This document shows positions 5,919 to 13,360 of a stretch of 23,403 bases of DNA, one piece after another. Every line of letters begins with the position of its first letter. Within the stretch, counting starts at the first letter, position 1. This DNA is from JACQAI01 sp035507915 (GTDB taxonomy: Bacteria > Pseudomonadota > Alphaproteobacteria > Elsterales > Elsteraceae). The stretch spans positions 1-23,403 of the forward strand of contig DATJNS010000035.1 in NCBI GenBank assembly GCA_035507915.1, written 5' to 3'. The notes below the pieces were generated by a model. That model saw only the letters and a program-made list of their open reading frames with translations, was not told the DNA's origin and searched no databases. The translations under genes were made by a program, and so were the position numbers.

Positions 5919-6809
5919 ATGCCGAGCCGGAAAGTCGATTTTTACAGCGAGGGCGTGCGCCTCTCGGGCGACCTGTTCCTGCCCGACGACCTCAAGCCGG
6001 GCGAGCGGCGCGCCGGCGTCGTGCTGTGCCACGGCTACACCGGCGTGCGGAACCTCTACCTGCCCGACAACGCCCGCGTGCTGACCGAAGCCGGCTACGT
6101 CGTGCTGACCTTCGACTACAAGGGCTGGGGCGACAGCGACGGGCCGAAGACGCGGCTGGCGCCCTACGGACGGGTGATCGACGCGCAGGCGGCGCTGACC
6201 TTCCTCGGCGCGCAGGCGATGGTCGATCCCGCGCGCCTCGGCATCTACGGCACGAGCTACGGCGGCGCCACCGTCGTGTGGACCGCCGCGATCGATCCGC
6301 GCGTCAAATGCGTGGTCTCGGTGGTCGGCATCGGCCACGGCCAGCGCTGGATGCGCAGCGTGCGGCGGCCCGACGAGTATTACGACCTGCTCGAGCGCGC
6401 CGAGGCCGACCGGGTCGCGCGCGTGATGACCGGCGTCTCCGAGTTCGTCGACCGCAGCGAGATCCTGATCCCCGATCGCCAGTCGGCCGCGCTCGCGGCG
6501 GCGGCGCGGCGCGACACGCCGGGCGCGGTCAGCGCGATCCCGCTCGAGTTCGTCGACGACACCATGGCGTTCCATCCCGAGTGGGTGGTCGACAAGATCG
6601 CGCCGCGCCCGGTCCTGTTCATCACCGCTGCCGACGACCGCCTGGTGCCGCCCGACGAGAGCGAGGCGCTCTACCGGCGCGCCGGCGAGCCCAAGCGCCT
6701 GGTCGTGGTCCCGGACTGCGGCCACTACGAGGTCTATGCCGGCGAGCCCTTCGTCGCCGTGATGACCGAGACGCTCGCCTGGTATCGCAAGCACCTGCCG
6801 CCGCGCTAA
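5919..6809 (+). CDS. Alpha/beta hydrolase
   Basis: A 296-aa serine hydrolase. The oxyanion segment is VVLCHGYTG (residues 34-42). The nucleophile is S113 in GTSYGG, the acid D240 in AADDRLVP and the base H269 in DCGHYEVY, so the triad is complete. It has an insertion of about 80 residues between strands 6 and 7 (140-220), forming the cap. No signal peptide, so it is cytosolic. The ATG at 5919 lies 5 bp after the amidohydrolase stop with no strong ribosome binding site, suggesting coupling. A much longer frame runs upstream on the same phase through the amidohydrolase gene, but it is Arg-rich and not coding. Likely an esterase or C-C bond hydrolase of the same pathway; the substrate is unknown. 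Confidence 0.9.
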   Translation: MPSRKVDFYSEGVRLSGDLFLPDDLKPGERRAGVVLCHGYTGVRNLYLPDNARVLTEAGYVVLTFDYKGWGDSDGPKTRLAPYGRVIDAQAALTFLGAQAMVDPARLGIYGTSYGGATVVWTAAIDPRVKCVVSVVGIGHGQRWMRSVRRPDEYYDLLERAEADRVARVMTGVSEFVDRSEILIPDRQSAALAAAARRDTPGAVSAIPLEFVDDTMAFHPEWVVDKIAPRPVLFITAADDRLVPPDESEALYRRAGEPKRLVVVPDCGHYEVYAGEPFVAVMTETLAWYRKHLPPR

Positions 6810-6819
6810 GCTCGCACCC

Positions 6820-8043
6820 ATGCCCGAGATCGATCCCCAACGCCTGATCGGCGACCTGCGCCGGCTCGCCGAATTCGGCCGCCACGGCACTGGCGTGCAT
6901 CGCCTGTCCTTGTCGGCGGAGGACGTGGCGGCGCGCCGGTGGCTGCGCGACCGCATGGCGGCGGCGGGCCTCGACGCGCGCATCGACGGCGTCGGCAACG
7001 TGTTCGGCCGCTCGCGCGCCCCGGGTCCGGTGCTGCTGATGGGCTCGCACACCGACACGCAGCCCAAGGGCGGCTGGCTCGACGGCGCGATGGGCGTGAT
7101 CTACGGGCTCGAGGTCGCGCGCGCGCTCGCCGCCGATCCGGCGTGCCGGGACATCGGCGTCGACGTCGCCTCGTGGATCGACGAGGAGGGCCACTTCCCG
7201 ATCGGCTTCCTGGGCAGCCGCGCCTTCGCGGGCGAGCTCGACCCGGCCGACGTCGCCGGCGCGAAGGGCCGCGACGGCGTCGCGCTGGCCGACGCGCTCA
7301 GGACGGCCGGCCTCGACGGCGCGCCGGTGATCCGCCTCGAGCCCGGCCGCTATACGGGCTATCTCGAGGCGCATGTCGAGCAGGGCGGCACCCTCGAGCG
7401 CGACCAGAAGCGCATCGGCGTCGTCACCGCGATCGTCGGCATCCGCGGCGGCGTCGCGGTGTTCACGGGCGAGCAGAACCACGCCGGCACCACGCCGATG
7501 CCCTTGCGCAAGGACGCCGGCGTCGCGCTGTTCGAGTTCGCGAGCAAGCTCGGCGGCGCGTTCAAGGACGTCGCCGGGCCCGACACGGTGTGGACGTTCG
7601 GCAAGGCGCTGCTCGAGCCGGGCTCGCCCAGCGTGATCCCGGGCCACGCCGAGCTGACCCTGCAGTATCGCGACCCCGACACGCAGCGGCTCGACGCGCT
7701 CGAGGCGGCGCTGACCGCGCTGCTCGCCGAGACCAACGCGGCCGGCCCGTGCCGCGTCGCGATGACCCAGCCGCGCCGCACCGAGCCGGCGCCGATGGAC
7801 GCCGGCTTCCAGGACCTGATCGCACGCGCCGGCGAGCGCCGCGCGCCCGGGCTGGTCAAGCGCCTGCACAGCGCCGCCGGCCATGACGCCATGGTGCTGT
7901 CGCGCCACATGCGGAGCGCGATGCTGTTCGTGCCCTCGATCCGCGGCATCAGCCACGACGTCGCCGAGGACACGTCGGAGGCCGACCTCGTGCTCGGATG
8001 CCAGGTCGCCGCCGACGCCGCCGCCGCCATCCTGCGGGCGTAG
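6820..8043 (+). CDS. M20 family amidase (carbamoylase / allantoate amidohydrolase type)
   Basis: A zinc-dependent hydrolase of 407 aa in the hydantoinase/carbamoylase branch of M20. Such enzymes hydrolyse N-carbamoyl amino acids, ureidopropionate or allantoate. Ligand and catalytic motifs are present: H77 and D79 in GSHTDTQPKGG, D88 in WLDGAMG, the DEEG at 121-124, H185 in EAHVEQG, H221 in NHAGTTPM, H355 in AAGHDAM and H379 in GISHDVAEDT. The dimerisation domain lies at about 205-320. It starts 10 bp after the alpha/beta hydrolase stop as the third gene of the operon. A TAAGCT hexamer 7 nt before the ATG could allow some independent leaderless transcription. N-carbamoyl-amino-acid cleavage is the best guess within the family. 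Confidence 0.92.
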   Translation: MPEIDPQRLIGDLRRLAEFGRHGTGVHRLSLSAEDVAARRWLRDRMAAAGLDARIDGVGNVFGRSRAPGPVLLMGSHTDTQPKGGWLDGAMGVIYGLEVARALAADPACRDIGVDVASWIDEEGHFPIGFLGSRAFAGELDPADVAGAKGRDGVALADALRTAGLDGAPVIRLEPGRYTGYLEAHVEQGGTLERDQKRIGVVTAIVGIRGGVAVFTGEQNHAGTTPMPLRKDAGVALFEFASKLGGAFKDVAGPDTVWTFGKALLEPGSPSVIPGHAELTLQYRDPDTQRLDALEAALTALLAETNAAGPCRVAMTQPRRTEPAPMDAGFQDLIARAGERRAPGLVKRLHSAAGHDAMVLSRHMRSAMLFVPSIRGISHDVAEDTSEADLVLGCQVAADAAAAILRA

Positions 8044-8099
8044 CGGCGAAGCACGATTTCAACGCGGGACGCCGAGGTTGCGCAGAGGGCGCAGGGGAT

Positions 8100-8183
8100 C
8101 GTCATTGCGAGGAGCGCAGCGACGAAGCAATCCAGAGGACCGTCGCGCGACTCCTGGATTGCTTCGCTTCGCTCGCAATGACG
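8100..8183. repeat. 84-bp palindromic repeat, copy A
   Basis: Imperfect inverted repeat with ends CGTCATTGCGAG and CTCGCAATGACG. Inner arms are GAAGCAATCCAG and CTGGATTGCTTC, with a core containing GACCGTCGCGCGACTC. Copies B (11026-11109) and C (12166-12249) have exactly the same 84-bp length. It lies between the M20 amidase and aldo/keto reductase genes. A CGCAGAG-type short motif precedes it (8080-8096), as for copy C. Confidence 0.9.
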
Positions 8184-8227
8184 ACCACTCAGCCATGCCC
8201 CCCTGTGCCGGCGCGGCGAATTCCTTC

Positions 8228-8233
8228 TATAAA
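8228..8233 (+). promoter_or_regulatory. Predicted -10 element TATAAA for the aldo/keto reductase operon
   Basis: TATAAA stands out in this GC-rich context and lies 20 nt before the ATG at 8254. GGGAGGAG, a strong ribosome binding site, follows at 8240. No good -35 element is apparent in the GC-rich stretch upstream. Confidence 0.35.
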
Positions 8234-8253
8234 GAGATCGGGAGGAGCGCGAG

Positions 8254-9237
8254 ATGCAGCGGCGCAGGTTGGGTTCGCTCGAGGTGTCGGCGCTCGGGCT
8301 CGGCTGCCTGAGCTTCACGCCGATGTACGGCGGGCGCGAGCCGACGGCCGACGAGGCGATGGCGACCTTGCGGCGCGCGCCCGAGCTCGGCATCGACTTC
8401 CTCGACACCTCCGACGCCTACGGCAAGGGCCGCAACGAGGAGATCGTCGGCCGCGCGCTCAAGGGCCACCGCGCGCGCTACCTGGTCGCGAGCAAGTTCG
8501 GCAATCTGCGCCTGGCCGACGGCTCGGCGGCCGAGAACGGCCGGCCCGAGTACGTGCCCCAGGCCTGCGACGCCAGCCTGAAGCGCCTCGGCATCGACAC
8601 CATCGATCTCTACTACCTGCACCGCGTCGATCCGGCGGTACCGATCGAGGACACGGTCGGCGCGATGGCGCGCCTGGTCGCGCAGGGCAAGGTGCGCCAT
8701 CTCGGGCTCTCCGAGGCCGGCGCGCAGACCATCCGGCGCGCCCACGCGGTGCATCCGATCGCGGCGCTGCAGAGCGAGTACTCGCTGTGGACGCGCGACG
8801 TCGAGCGCGAGATCCTGGCGACCTGCCGCGCGCTCGGCATCGGCTTCGTCGCCTACAGCCCGCTCGGTCGCGGCTTTCTCACCGGCGCGATCACGAGCGC
8901 CGCGAGCCTGGCGCCGGGCGACCGCCGGCGCCTGATGCCGCGCTTCCAGGACGCCAATCTCGCGCGCAACGCGGCGCTGGTCGCCGAGCTCGGCCGGCTC
9001 GCCGCCGCCGAGCGCGTCACGCCGGCGCAGCTCGCGCTCGCCTGGCTGCTGTCGCGCGGGCCCGACATCGTGCCGATCGCCGGCACCGGCCAAGTCGGCC
9101 GGCTCGAGGAGAACGCCGGCGCGGCCGCGCTCGCGCCATCGCCCGCGACCCTCGCGGCGCTCGACCGCGTGTTCGCGCCCGACGCGGTCGCCGGCGCGCG
9201 CACCGATCCCGCAATGCTGGCGAGGCTGGGCCGATGA
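8254..9237 (+). CDS. Aldo/keto reductase
   Basis: NADPH-dependent oxidoreductase of 327 aa with the AKR (beta/alpha)8 barrel. The catalytic tetrad is present: D51 and Y56 in DTSDAYGKG, K81 in VASKFG and H123 in LYYLHRVD. The VGAMARLVAQGKVRHLGLSE segment after it is typical of the group that includes the YajO- and AKR13-type enzymes. Cofactor-binding residues near the end (IVPIAGTGQVGRLEEN) are conserved. A strong ribosome binding site precedes the ATG. The stop overlaps the ATG of the Bug receptor gene (ATGA), so the two are coupled. Reduction of a ketone or aldehyde is expected; the substrate is unknown. Confidence 0.93.
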   Translation: MQRRRLGSLEVSALGLGCLSFTPMYGGREPTADEAMATLRRAPELGIDFLDTSDAYGKGRNEEIVGRALKGHRARYLVASKFGNLRLADGSAAENGRPEYVPQACDASLKRLGIDTIDLYYLHRVDPAVPIEDTVGAMARLVAQGKVRHLGLSEAGAQTIRRAHAVHPIAALQSEYSLWTRDVEREILATCRALGIGFVAYSPLGRGFLTGAITSAASLAPGDRRRLMPRFQDANLARNAALVAELGRLAAAERVTPAQLALAWLLSRGPDIVPIAGTGQVGRLEENAGAAALAPSPATLAALDRVFAPDAVAGARTDPAMLARLGR

Positions 9238-10193
9238 GACGTCCATGGTTGCTTGTTTCAGCGGCGCTGCTCGTGGCGGCGCTGGGCGCGCGCGCCGAGC
9301 CGTTCCCGACCCATCCGGTGCGCATCATCGTGGCGTTCCCGCCCGGCGGCGGCACCGACATCGTCGCGCGCCTGGTCGCCCAGCCGCTCGGCGAGCTGTG
9401 GCATCAGCAGGTGTTCGTCGACAACCGCGCCGGCGCCGCCGGCGTGATCGGCACCGAGGCCGCCGCCGCCGCGCCGCCCGACGGCTACACCCTGCTGGTC
9501 GGCACGATGGGCAACCTCGCCGTCAACCCGCACCTCTATCGCATGCACACCGACCCGCTGCGCGACTTCGCGCCGGTCAGCCAGCTCGTCAACGTGACCC
9601 TGGGCGCGATGGCCTATCCCGGCTTCGCGCCCAACTCGATCGCCGAGCTGATCGCGCTCGCCAAGGCGCATCCCGGCACGATCAACTTCTCGTCGTCGGG
9701 CTCGGGCGGCGCGCCGCATCTCGCCGGCGAGCTGTTGAAGCGCATGGCCCACATCGACATCGTGCACGTGCCCTACAAGGGCAGCGGACCGAGCTTCCAG
9801 GATCTGCTGGGCGGCCAGGTGTCGCTGACCTTCGACAGCCTGGTGCAGGGCCTGCCCTACATCCAGGCCGGCAAGCTGAAGGCGCTCGCCGTGCTCGACG
9901 CGACGCGCTCGCCGTTGCTGCCGTCGGTGCCGACGGTCGGCGAGACCGTGCCGGGCTATCAGCTCACCAACTGGTTCGGCATGGTGGCGCCGGCGGCGAC
10001 GCCGCCCGACGTGCTCGCCAAGATCGCGACCGACGTCGCGGCGACCATCAAGCGGCCCGAGCTCAGCGAGCGCCTGGCCGCGCTCGCCGCCCAGCCGGTC
10101 GGCAACACGCCCGCCGAGTTCGGCGCGACGCTGCGCGCCGACACCGAGAAGTGGGGCCAGATCGTCAAGGACGCCCACATCCGCGCGGAGTGA
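9234..10193 (+). CDS. Tripartite tricarboxylate transporter (Bug family) periplasmic binding protein 1
   Basis: A 319-aa Bug-family extracytoplasmic receptor. The signal peptide runs to about residue 20 (basic MRRPW, hydrophobic core, cut after ARA). The ligand loop FPPGGGTDIVAR follows, with PPDGYTLL and VHVPYKGSG further on. These proteins bind organic acids or amides and hand them to a TctA/TctB membrane pair. No TctA or TctB gene is in the window, so this is an orphan receptor here. The ATG at 9234 overlaps the aldo/keto reductase stop by 4 bp. The 3' end meets the leftward SDR gene with 10 bp between. A paralogue lies at 11124. Confidence 0.93.
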   Translation: MRRPWLLVSAALLVAALGARAEPFPTHPVRIIVAFPPGGGTDIVARLVAQPLGELWHQQVFVDNRAGAAGVIGTEAAAAAPPDGYTLLVGTMGNLAVNPHLYRMHTDPLRDFAPVSQLVNVTLGAMAYPGFAPNSIAELIALAKAHPGTINFSSSGSGGAPHLAGELLKRMAHIDIVHVPYKGSGPSFQDLLGGQVSLTFDSLVQGLPYIQAGKLKALAVLDATRSPLLPSVPTVGETVPGYQLTNWFGMVAPAATPPDVLAKIATDVAATIKRPELSERLAALAAQPVGNTPAEFGATLRADTEKWGQIVKDAHIRAE

Positions 10194-10203
10194 GCGCGCG
10201 AGG

Positions 10204-10983
10204 TCAGGAGCCCGGCGACGACAACCCGCCGGTGACGTCGATCGTGAGGCCGGTGACGAAGTCGGCATCGCTCGAGGCGAGGAAGCAGATCACCTTGGCC
10301 TGATCGGGCGCCTCGGCGACGCGCTTCAGCGGCGTGCGCTCGATCTCGGCCGCCTGGTCCTCCGGACTGCGCTGGTTCCAGTGCGGCCGGATGCGCTCGG
10401 TCAAGGTCAGGCTGGGCGCGATCGCGTTGACCGTGATGCCGAACGGCCCGAGCTCGAGCGACAGCTTGCGGGTGAACGCGATGATGCCGCCCTTCGCGGT
10501 CGCGTAGGCGCTGCTGCTCGACAGGCTGAGCCCGCGCCCGGCGATCGAGGCGAGGTTGACGATCTTGCCGCGGCGCTGGCGCTTCATGACCGGCACCGCC
10601 GCGTGGGTGCACAGGAACGTGGCGTCGAGGTTGAAGGCGATCAGCCGCTGCCACTCGGCGAAGCCGAGCTCCTCGACCGGCCGGCTCGGCTTCGGGATGA
10701 TGGTGCTGCCGCCGACCGCGTTGACCAGGATGTCGAGCGCGCCGTGCTCCTCGGCGACCGCCGCCACCGTGGCGTCGACCTGCGCCTCGTTCATCGCGTC
10801 GATGTGGCGGCCGTGCGCCTTGCCGCCGGCGGCGGTGAGCTGCGCCACCGCAGCCTCGAGCCGCGCCTTGTCGTTGTCCGCGATCACGACGGTGCCGCCC
10901 TCGCGCGCCATGATGTCGGCGGTCGCGCGCCCGATGCCGCTGGCGCCCGCCGTGATCAGCGCCACCCGCCCCGTGAAGCGCAT
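10204..10983 (-). CDS. SDR family NAD(P)-dependent oxidoreductase
   Basis: Classical short-chain dehydrogenase of 259 aa. The Rossmann motif is TAGASGIG (residues 11-18). D36 after strand 2 (VVIADNDK) favours NAD over NADP. The structural NAG motif reads NAVGG (88-92). The catalytic residues are S146, Y160 and K164 in ASSAYATAK-like context (SSSSAYATAKGG). The C-terminal VTGLTIDVTGG is typical. The start at 10983 has GGGAGGAGAG just before it. A longer frame from 11073 would add 30 residues translated out of a palindromic repeat and is rejected. It is convergent with the first Bug gene and divergent from the second. Oxidation of a secondary alcohol is expected. Confidence 0.93.
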   Translation of the reverse strand: MRFTGRVALITAGASGIGRATADIMAREGGTVVIADNDKARLEAAVAQLTAAGGKAHGRHIDAMNEAQVDATVAAVAEEHGALDILVNAVGGSTIIPKPSRPVEELGFAEWQRLIAFNLDATFLCTHAAVPVMKRQRRGKIVNLASIAGRGLSLSSSSAYATAKGGIIAFTRKLSLELGPFGITVNAIAPSLTLTERIRPHWNQRSPEDQAAEIERTPLKRVAEAPDQAKVICFLASSDADFVTGLTIDVTGGLSSPGS

Positions 10984-11025
10984 CGCTCTCCTCCCTCGGT
11001 TTCTGGTCTCGCGCACATTCTGTTC

Positions 11026-11109
11026 CGTCATTGCGAGGAGCGCCAGCGACGAAGCAATCCAGCCGGCCGTCACGCGACTCTGGATTGCTTCGCTTCGCTC
11101 GCAATGACG
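11026..11109. repeat. 84-bp palindromic repeat, copy B
   Basis: Same ends and length as copies A and C. The core differs slightly (CCGGCCGTCACGCGACTC). The left arm has an extra C offset by a missing C in the right arm, which keeps the total at 84 bp. It lies between the divergent SDR and second Bug genes. The predicted -10 element of the Bug gene starts 3 bp beyond its right end. Confidence 0.9.
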
Positions 11110-11111
11110 CC

Positions 11112-11117
11112 TAGACT
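11112..11117 (+). promoter_or_regulatory. Predicted -10 element TAGACT, leaderless Bug gene
   Basis: TAGACT is followed by six bases (GGAACG) and the ATG at 11124. Geometry matches that before the genes starting at 2019 and 17682. The usual Shine-Dalgarno sequence is missing, so the transcript probably starts on or next to the ATG. Confidence 0.4.
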
Positions 11118-11123
11118 GGAACG

Positions 11124-12086
11124 ATGAAACGCATCGCCCTCCCGATCCTCCTCCTCCTCGGTCTCGCGCTGCCGGCGGCGGCGGCGGACTGGCCGACCCG
11201 GCCGGTCCACGTGATCGTGCCCTACCCGCCCGGCGGGCCGGCCGACGCGCTCGGGCGGCTGTTCGCGCCCAAGCTCGAGGTGGCGTGGGGCCAGCCGATC
11301 GTGATCGAGAACCGCGGCGGCGCGTCGGGCTCGATCGGCGCGCGCGTGGTCGCCAAGGCGGCGCCCGACGGCTACACCTTGCTGCTGCACAGCGCGGCGG
11401 TGGTGATCAACGTCGCGCTGACGTCCGATCCCGGCTACGACCCGTTCACCGAGCTGACGCCGATCAGCGAGATCGCATCCTACATGCTGGTCGTCGTCGT
11501 GCATCCGTCGGTCAAGGCCACCAGCCTCGCCGAGCTGGTTGCGCTCGCCAAGGCGCATCCCGGCGAGATCACGTTCGGCTCGGCGGGCGGCGCCGGCTCG
11601 CCGACCCATCTCGCCGCCGAGCTGTTCAAGCGCGCCGCCGGCATCGACATCCTGCACGTGCCCTACACCGGCGCAGCGCCGGCGACCACCGCGCTGCTCG
11701 CCGGCCAGGTCAACATGATGTTCGACAACCCGCTGTCGGCGCTGCCGCAGATCAAGGCGGGCTCGCTGCGCGCGCTGGCGGTGACGGGCGAACAGCGCAT
11801 GGCGCTCGCGCCGGAGCTGCCGACCGTCGCCGAGCTCGGCTATCCGGGCTTCGAGGCGCGCACCTGGTACGGCATCTCGGGACCGGCGCATCTGCCGCCG
11901 GCGATCCTCGCCAAGGCCAACCAGGCGATCGTCGCCGCGGCGCACGATCCCGACGTGCACGCCAAGCTCGCCGCCCAGGGCCTCGACGCCTACGGCACCA
12001 GCCCCGAGGAGCTCGCCGCGTTGTTCCGCTCCGACCTCGACCGCTGGGGCGCGCTGATCAAGGAAGCCAACATCCACGCGGACTGA
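11124..12086 (+). CDS. Tripartite tricarboxylate transporter (Bug family) periplasmic binding protein 2
   Basis: A 320-aa Bug receptor with a clear signal peptide (MKRIALPILLLLG, cut after PAAA near residue 20). YPPGGPADALGR is the ligand-loop motif, and ENRGGASGSIGARVVAKAAP, PDGYTLLL and LHVPYTGAAP are family signatures. It is a diverged paralogue of the protein at 9234: both share AELxALAKAHPG. No TctA/TctB partner is nearby, so it is also orphan here. The gene stands alone between a divergent SDR gene and a convergent CMD-like gene, with a palindromic repeat on each side. It probably binds a carboxylate or amide; the ligand cannot be read. Confidence 0.93.
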   Translation: MKRIALPILLLLGLALPAAAADWPTRPVHVIVPYPPGGPADALGRLFAPKLEVAWGQPIVIENRGGASGSIGARVVAKAAPDGYTLLLHSAAVVINVALTSDPGYDPFTELTPISEIASYMLVVVVHPSVKATSLAELVALAKAHPGEITFGSAGGAGSPTHLAAELFKRAAGIDILHVPYTGAAPATTALLAGQVNMMFDNPLSALPQIKAGSLRALAVTGEQRMALAPELPTVAELGYPGFEARTWYGISGPAHLPPAILAKANQAIVAAAHDPDVHAKLAAQGLDAYGTSPEELAALFRSDLDRWGALIKEANIHAD

Positions 12087-12165
12087 GGCGGGTTCTAACA
12101 GCGGCGTCGTTATTTTGCCGCCGAGGGCGCAGAGAAAACGCAGAGGACGCTGAGCTCGTCTTCGT

Positions 12166-12249
12166 CGTCATTGCGAGGAGCGCAGCGACGAAGCAATCCA
12201 GAGGCCCGTCGCGTGACTCCTGGATTGCTTTGCTTCGCTCGCAATGACG
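12166..12249. repeat. 84-bp palindromic repeat, copy C
   Basis: Same ends and length as copies A and B, with core AGGCCCGTCGCGTGACTC. It lies between convergent genes. A CGCAGAG-AAAA-CGCAGAG motif precedes it at about 12128-12146. It could act as a bidirectional terminator stem. Confidence 0.9.
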
Positions 12250-12262
12250 ATCGCGGCGTCCG

Positions 12263-12811
12263 CTACGCCGGGAGCTTGTCGCCGTCGGGCGGCGCGGCGA
12301 CCTCGAAGGCGTTGACGACGCCGGAGAGGAACGCGAAGTAGTTGATCGCCGCGGTGAACTCGACCATCCACTTGACGCCGAAGCGCTGCTTGAGCCGGTC
12401 GAACACCGCCGGCTCGACCTTGTTGGTGCGCATCAGCTGGCGCGCGTAGGTCACGACGTCGCGCTCCTCGGCCGACAGCGACGCCGGGTCGCCCTTGGCG
12501 CGCAACAGGTCGATCACCGTGTCGTCGAGGCCGTTGCGGCGCGCCGCGCCGACCTGCGCCGACCACACGTAGGCGGCCTCGCGCTCGCGCACCGCGGCGA
12601 GGATGCCGACCGAGCGCAGCTTCGCCTCGACCACGGTCTGGTCGCGATAGAACGTCACCAGCTTGAGGACGCGCTCGGCCAGCTTCGGGCTGTGCAGCAG
12701 CATGCTGAACGGTCCCCTTATGCTGCCGAACACCTTCAGGACGTCGTCGGCGACGTGCTGGTCCTCGGCGGCGAGATCGGTCTTGGCCTTGATCGGGTCG
12801 ATGCGCGGCAT
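12263..12811 (-). CDS. Carboxymuconolactone decarboxylase (CMD/AhpD-like) family protein
   Basis: A 182-aa all-helical CMD-family protein. RGPFSMLLHSPKLAERVLKL (residues 32-51) is the family opening and INYFAFLSGVVNAFEV (156-171) the closing helix. In the middle, where many relatives read roughly YEWAAHV, it has YVWSAQV (81-87), so the Glu and His often used as acid/base or proton relay are Val and Gln. There is no CxxC, so it is not a peroxidase-type AhpD. I start at 12811 because AGGAGGAA lies 8-10 nt before it. An ATG at 12838 that touches the upstream stop (TGATG) is possible and adds 9 residues. Its function may be non-decarboxylating. Confidence 0.87.
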   Translation of the reverse strand: MPRIDPIKAKTDLAAEDQHVADDVLKVFGSIRGPFSMLLHSPKLAERVLKLVTFYRDQTVVEAKLRSVGILAAVREREAAYVWSAQVGAARRNGLDDTVIDLLRAKGDPASLSAEERDVVTYARQLMRTNKVEPAVFDRLKQRFGVKWMVEFTAAINYFAFLSGVVNAFEVAAPPDGDKLPA

Positions 12812-12837
12812 GCGGGTTTCCTCCTGATTGATTGGCA

Positions 12838-13266
12838 TCAGCTCTTGTCGGCGCCGAGCTCGGCCTGCAGGCGCGCGATCGCGGCGCGGCAGGCGGCGAG
12901 CCGGGCGCGCGCGAAGCGCAGCCGGTCCTCGAGCAGGCGCGCCTGGCCGCCGTGCTGCGCGAACGCGCCGCCGAGCCCGGACTTGCCGACGACGTTGACG
13001 CGCCGCTCGATCCGGCCGAGCGCCGACTTGGCGGTGTCGGCCGCGCTCTCGGCTGCGGCGAGCGCCGCCTCGAGCCCGGGCAGCTTGGCCTGCTCGGCGG
13101 CGAGCGCGGCCGCCGGTCCGGCCGGCGCCGGCGCGGCGGCGGCCGCCGCTTTGGCTGCCGGCTTGGCGGCTTTCTTCGGCGCGCTCTTCGTCGTCTTCGG
13201 GGGTGTGCTCTTCGGCGTGCTCGGGGGCGCGCCTTTCGTCGTGCTATTGGTCGATTTGGCCGACAC
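12838..13266 (-). CDS. Ala/Lys/Pro-rich coiled-coil protein (142 aa), unknown function
   Basis: Leftward gene with a GTG start at 13266 and a strong ribosome binding site (GGAGGAG) 6 nt before it. Residues 1-55 are low-complexity, rich in Lys, Pro, Thr and Ala (KSTPPKTTKSAPKKAAKPA is typical), resembling histone-H1-like tails of bacterial DNA-binding proteins. Residues 55-142 are predicted helix with many Ala, Leu, Glu and Arg in heptad-like spacing, likely a coiled coil; within it lies VGKSGLGGAFAQHGG. I do not recognise the family. It is upstream of the CMD-like gene with stop and possible start overlapping (TGATG), so the two form an operon. A role in nucleoid binding or scaffolding is only a guess. 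Confidence 0.72.
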   Translation of the reverse strand: MSAKSTNSTTKGAPPSTPKSTPPKTTKSAPKKAAKPAAKAAAAAAPAPAGPAAALAAEQAKLPGLEAALAAAESAADTAKSALGRIERRVNVVGKSGLGGAFAQHGGQARLLEDRLRFARARLAACRAAIARLQAELGADKS

Positions 13267-13294
13267 GTCGGCTCCTCCTGCCTCGTGGCGCGCC

Positions 13295-13327
13295 AGCCTA
13301 GCACGCCGCGCCGCCGGCGGTTAGGAT
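13295..13327. promoter_or_regulatory. Divergent -10-like hexamers TAGGCT (minus) and TAGGAT (plus)
   Basis: TAGGCT on the minus strand (13295-13300) is followed by a leader of about 22 nt with a ribosome binding site before the GTG at 13266. TAGGAT on the plus strand (13322-13327) is followed by about 33 nt with GGGAGGAAG before the ATG at 13361. The two face away from each other across 21 bp, so the two operons may share a control region. No -35 matches are clear. Confidence 0.33.
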
Positions 13328-13360
13328 GGGGCATCCGCACGATTTGGGAGGAAGCCGGCG

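Noticed and set aside
7998..9233. Extended upstream part of the Bug 1 frame
   Set aside because: The frame stays open through the repeat and the aldo/keto reductase gene, but the signal peptide starts at 9234, so the rest is a shadow.
10984..11073. 30-residue N-terminal extension of the SDR
   Set aside because: It would be translated from an 84-bp palindrome, and a strong ribosome binding site sits at the internal ATG (10983).
8100..12249. CRISPR-like repeats
   Set aside because: Only three 84-bp palindromes, spaced by kilobases of genes. No spacer array and no cas genes.
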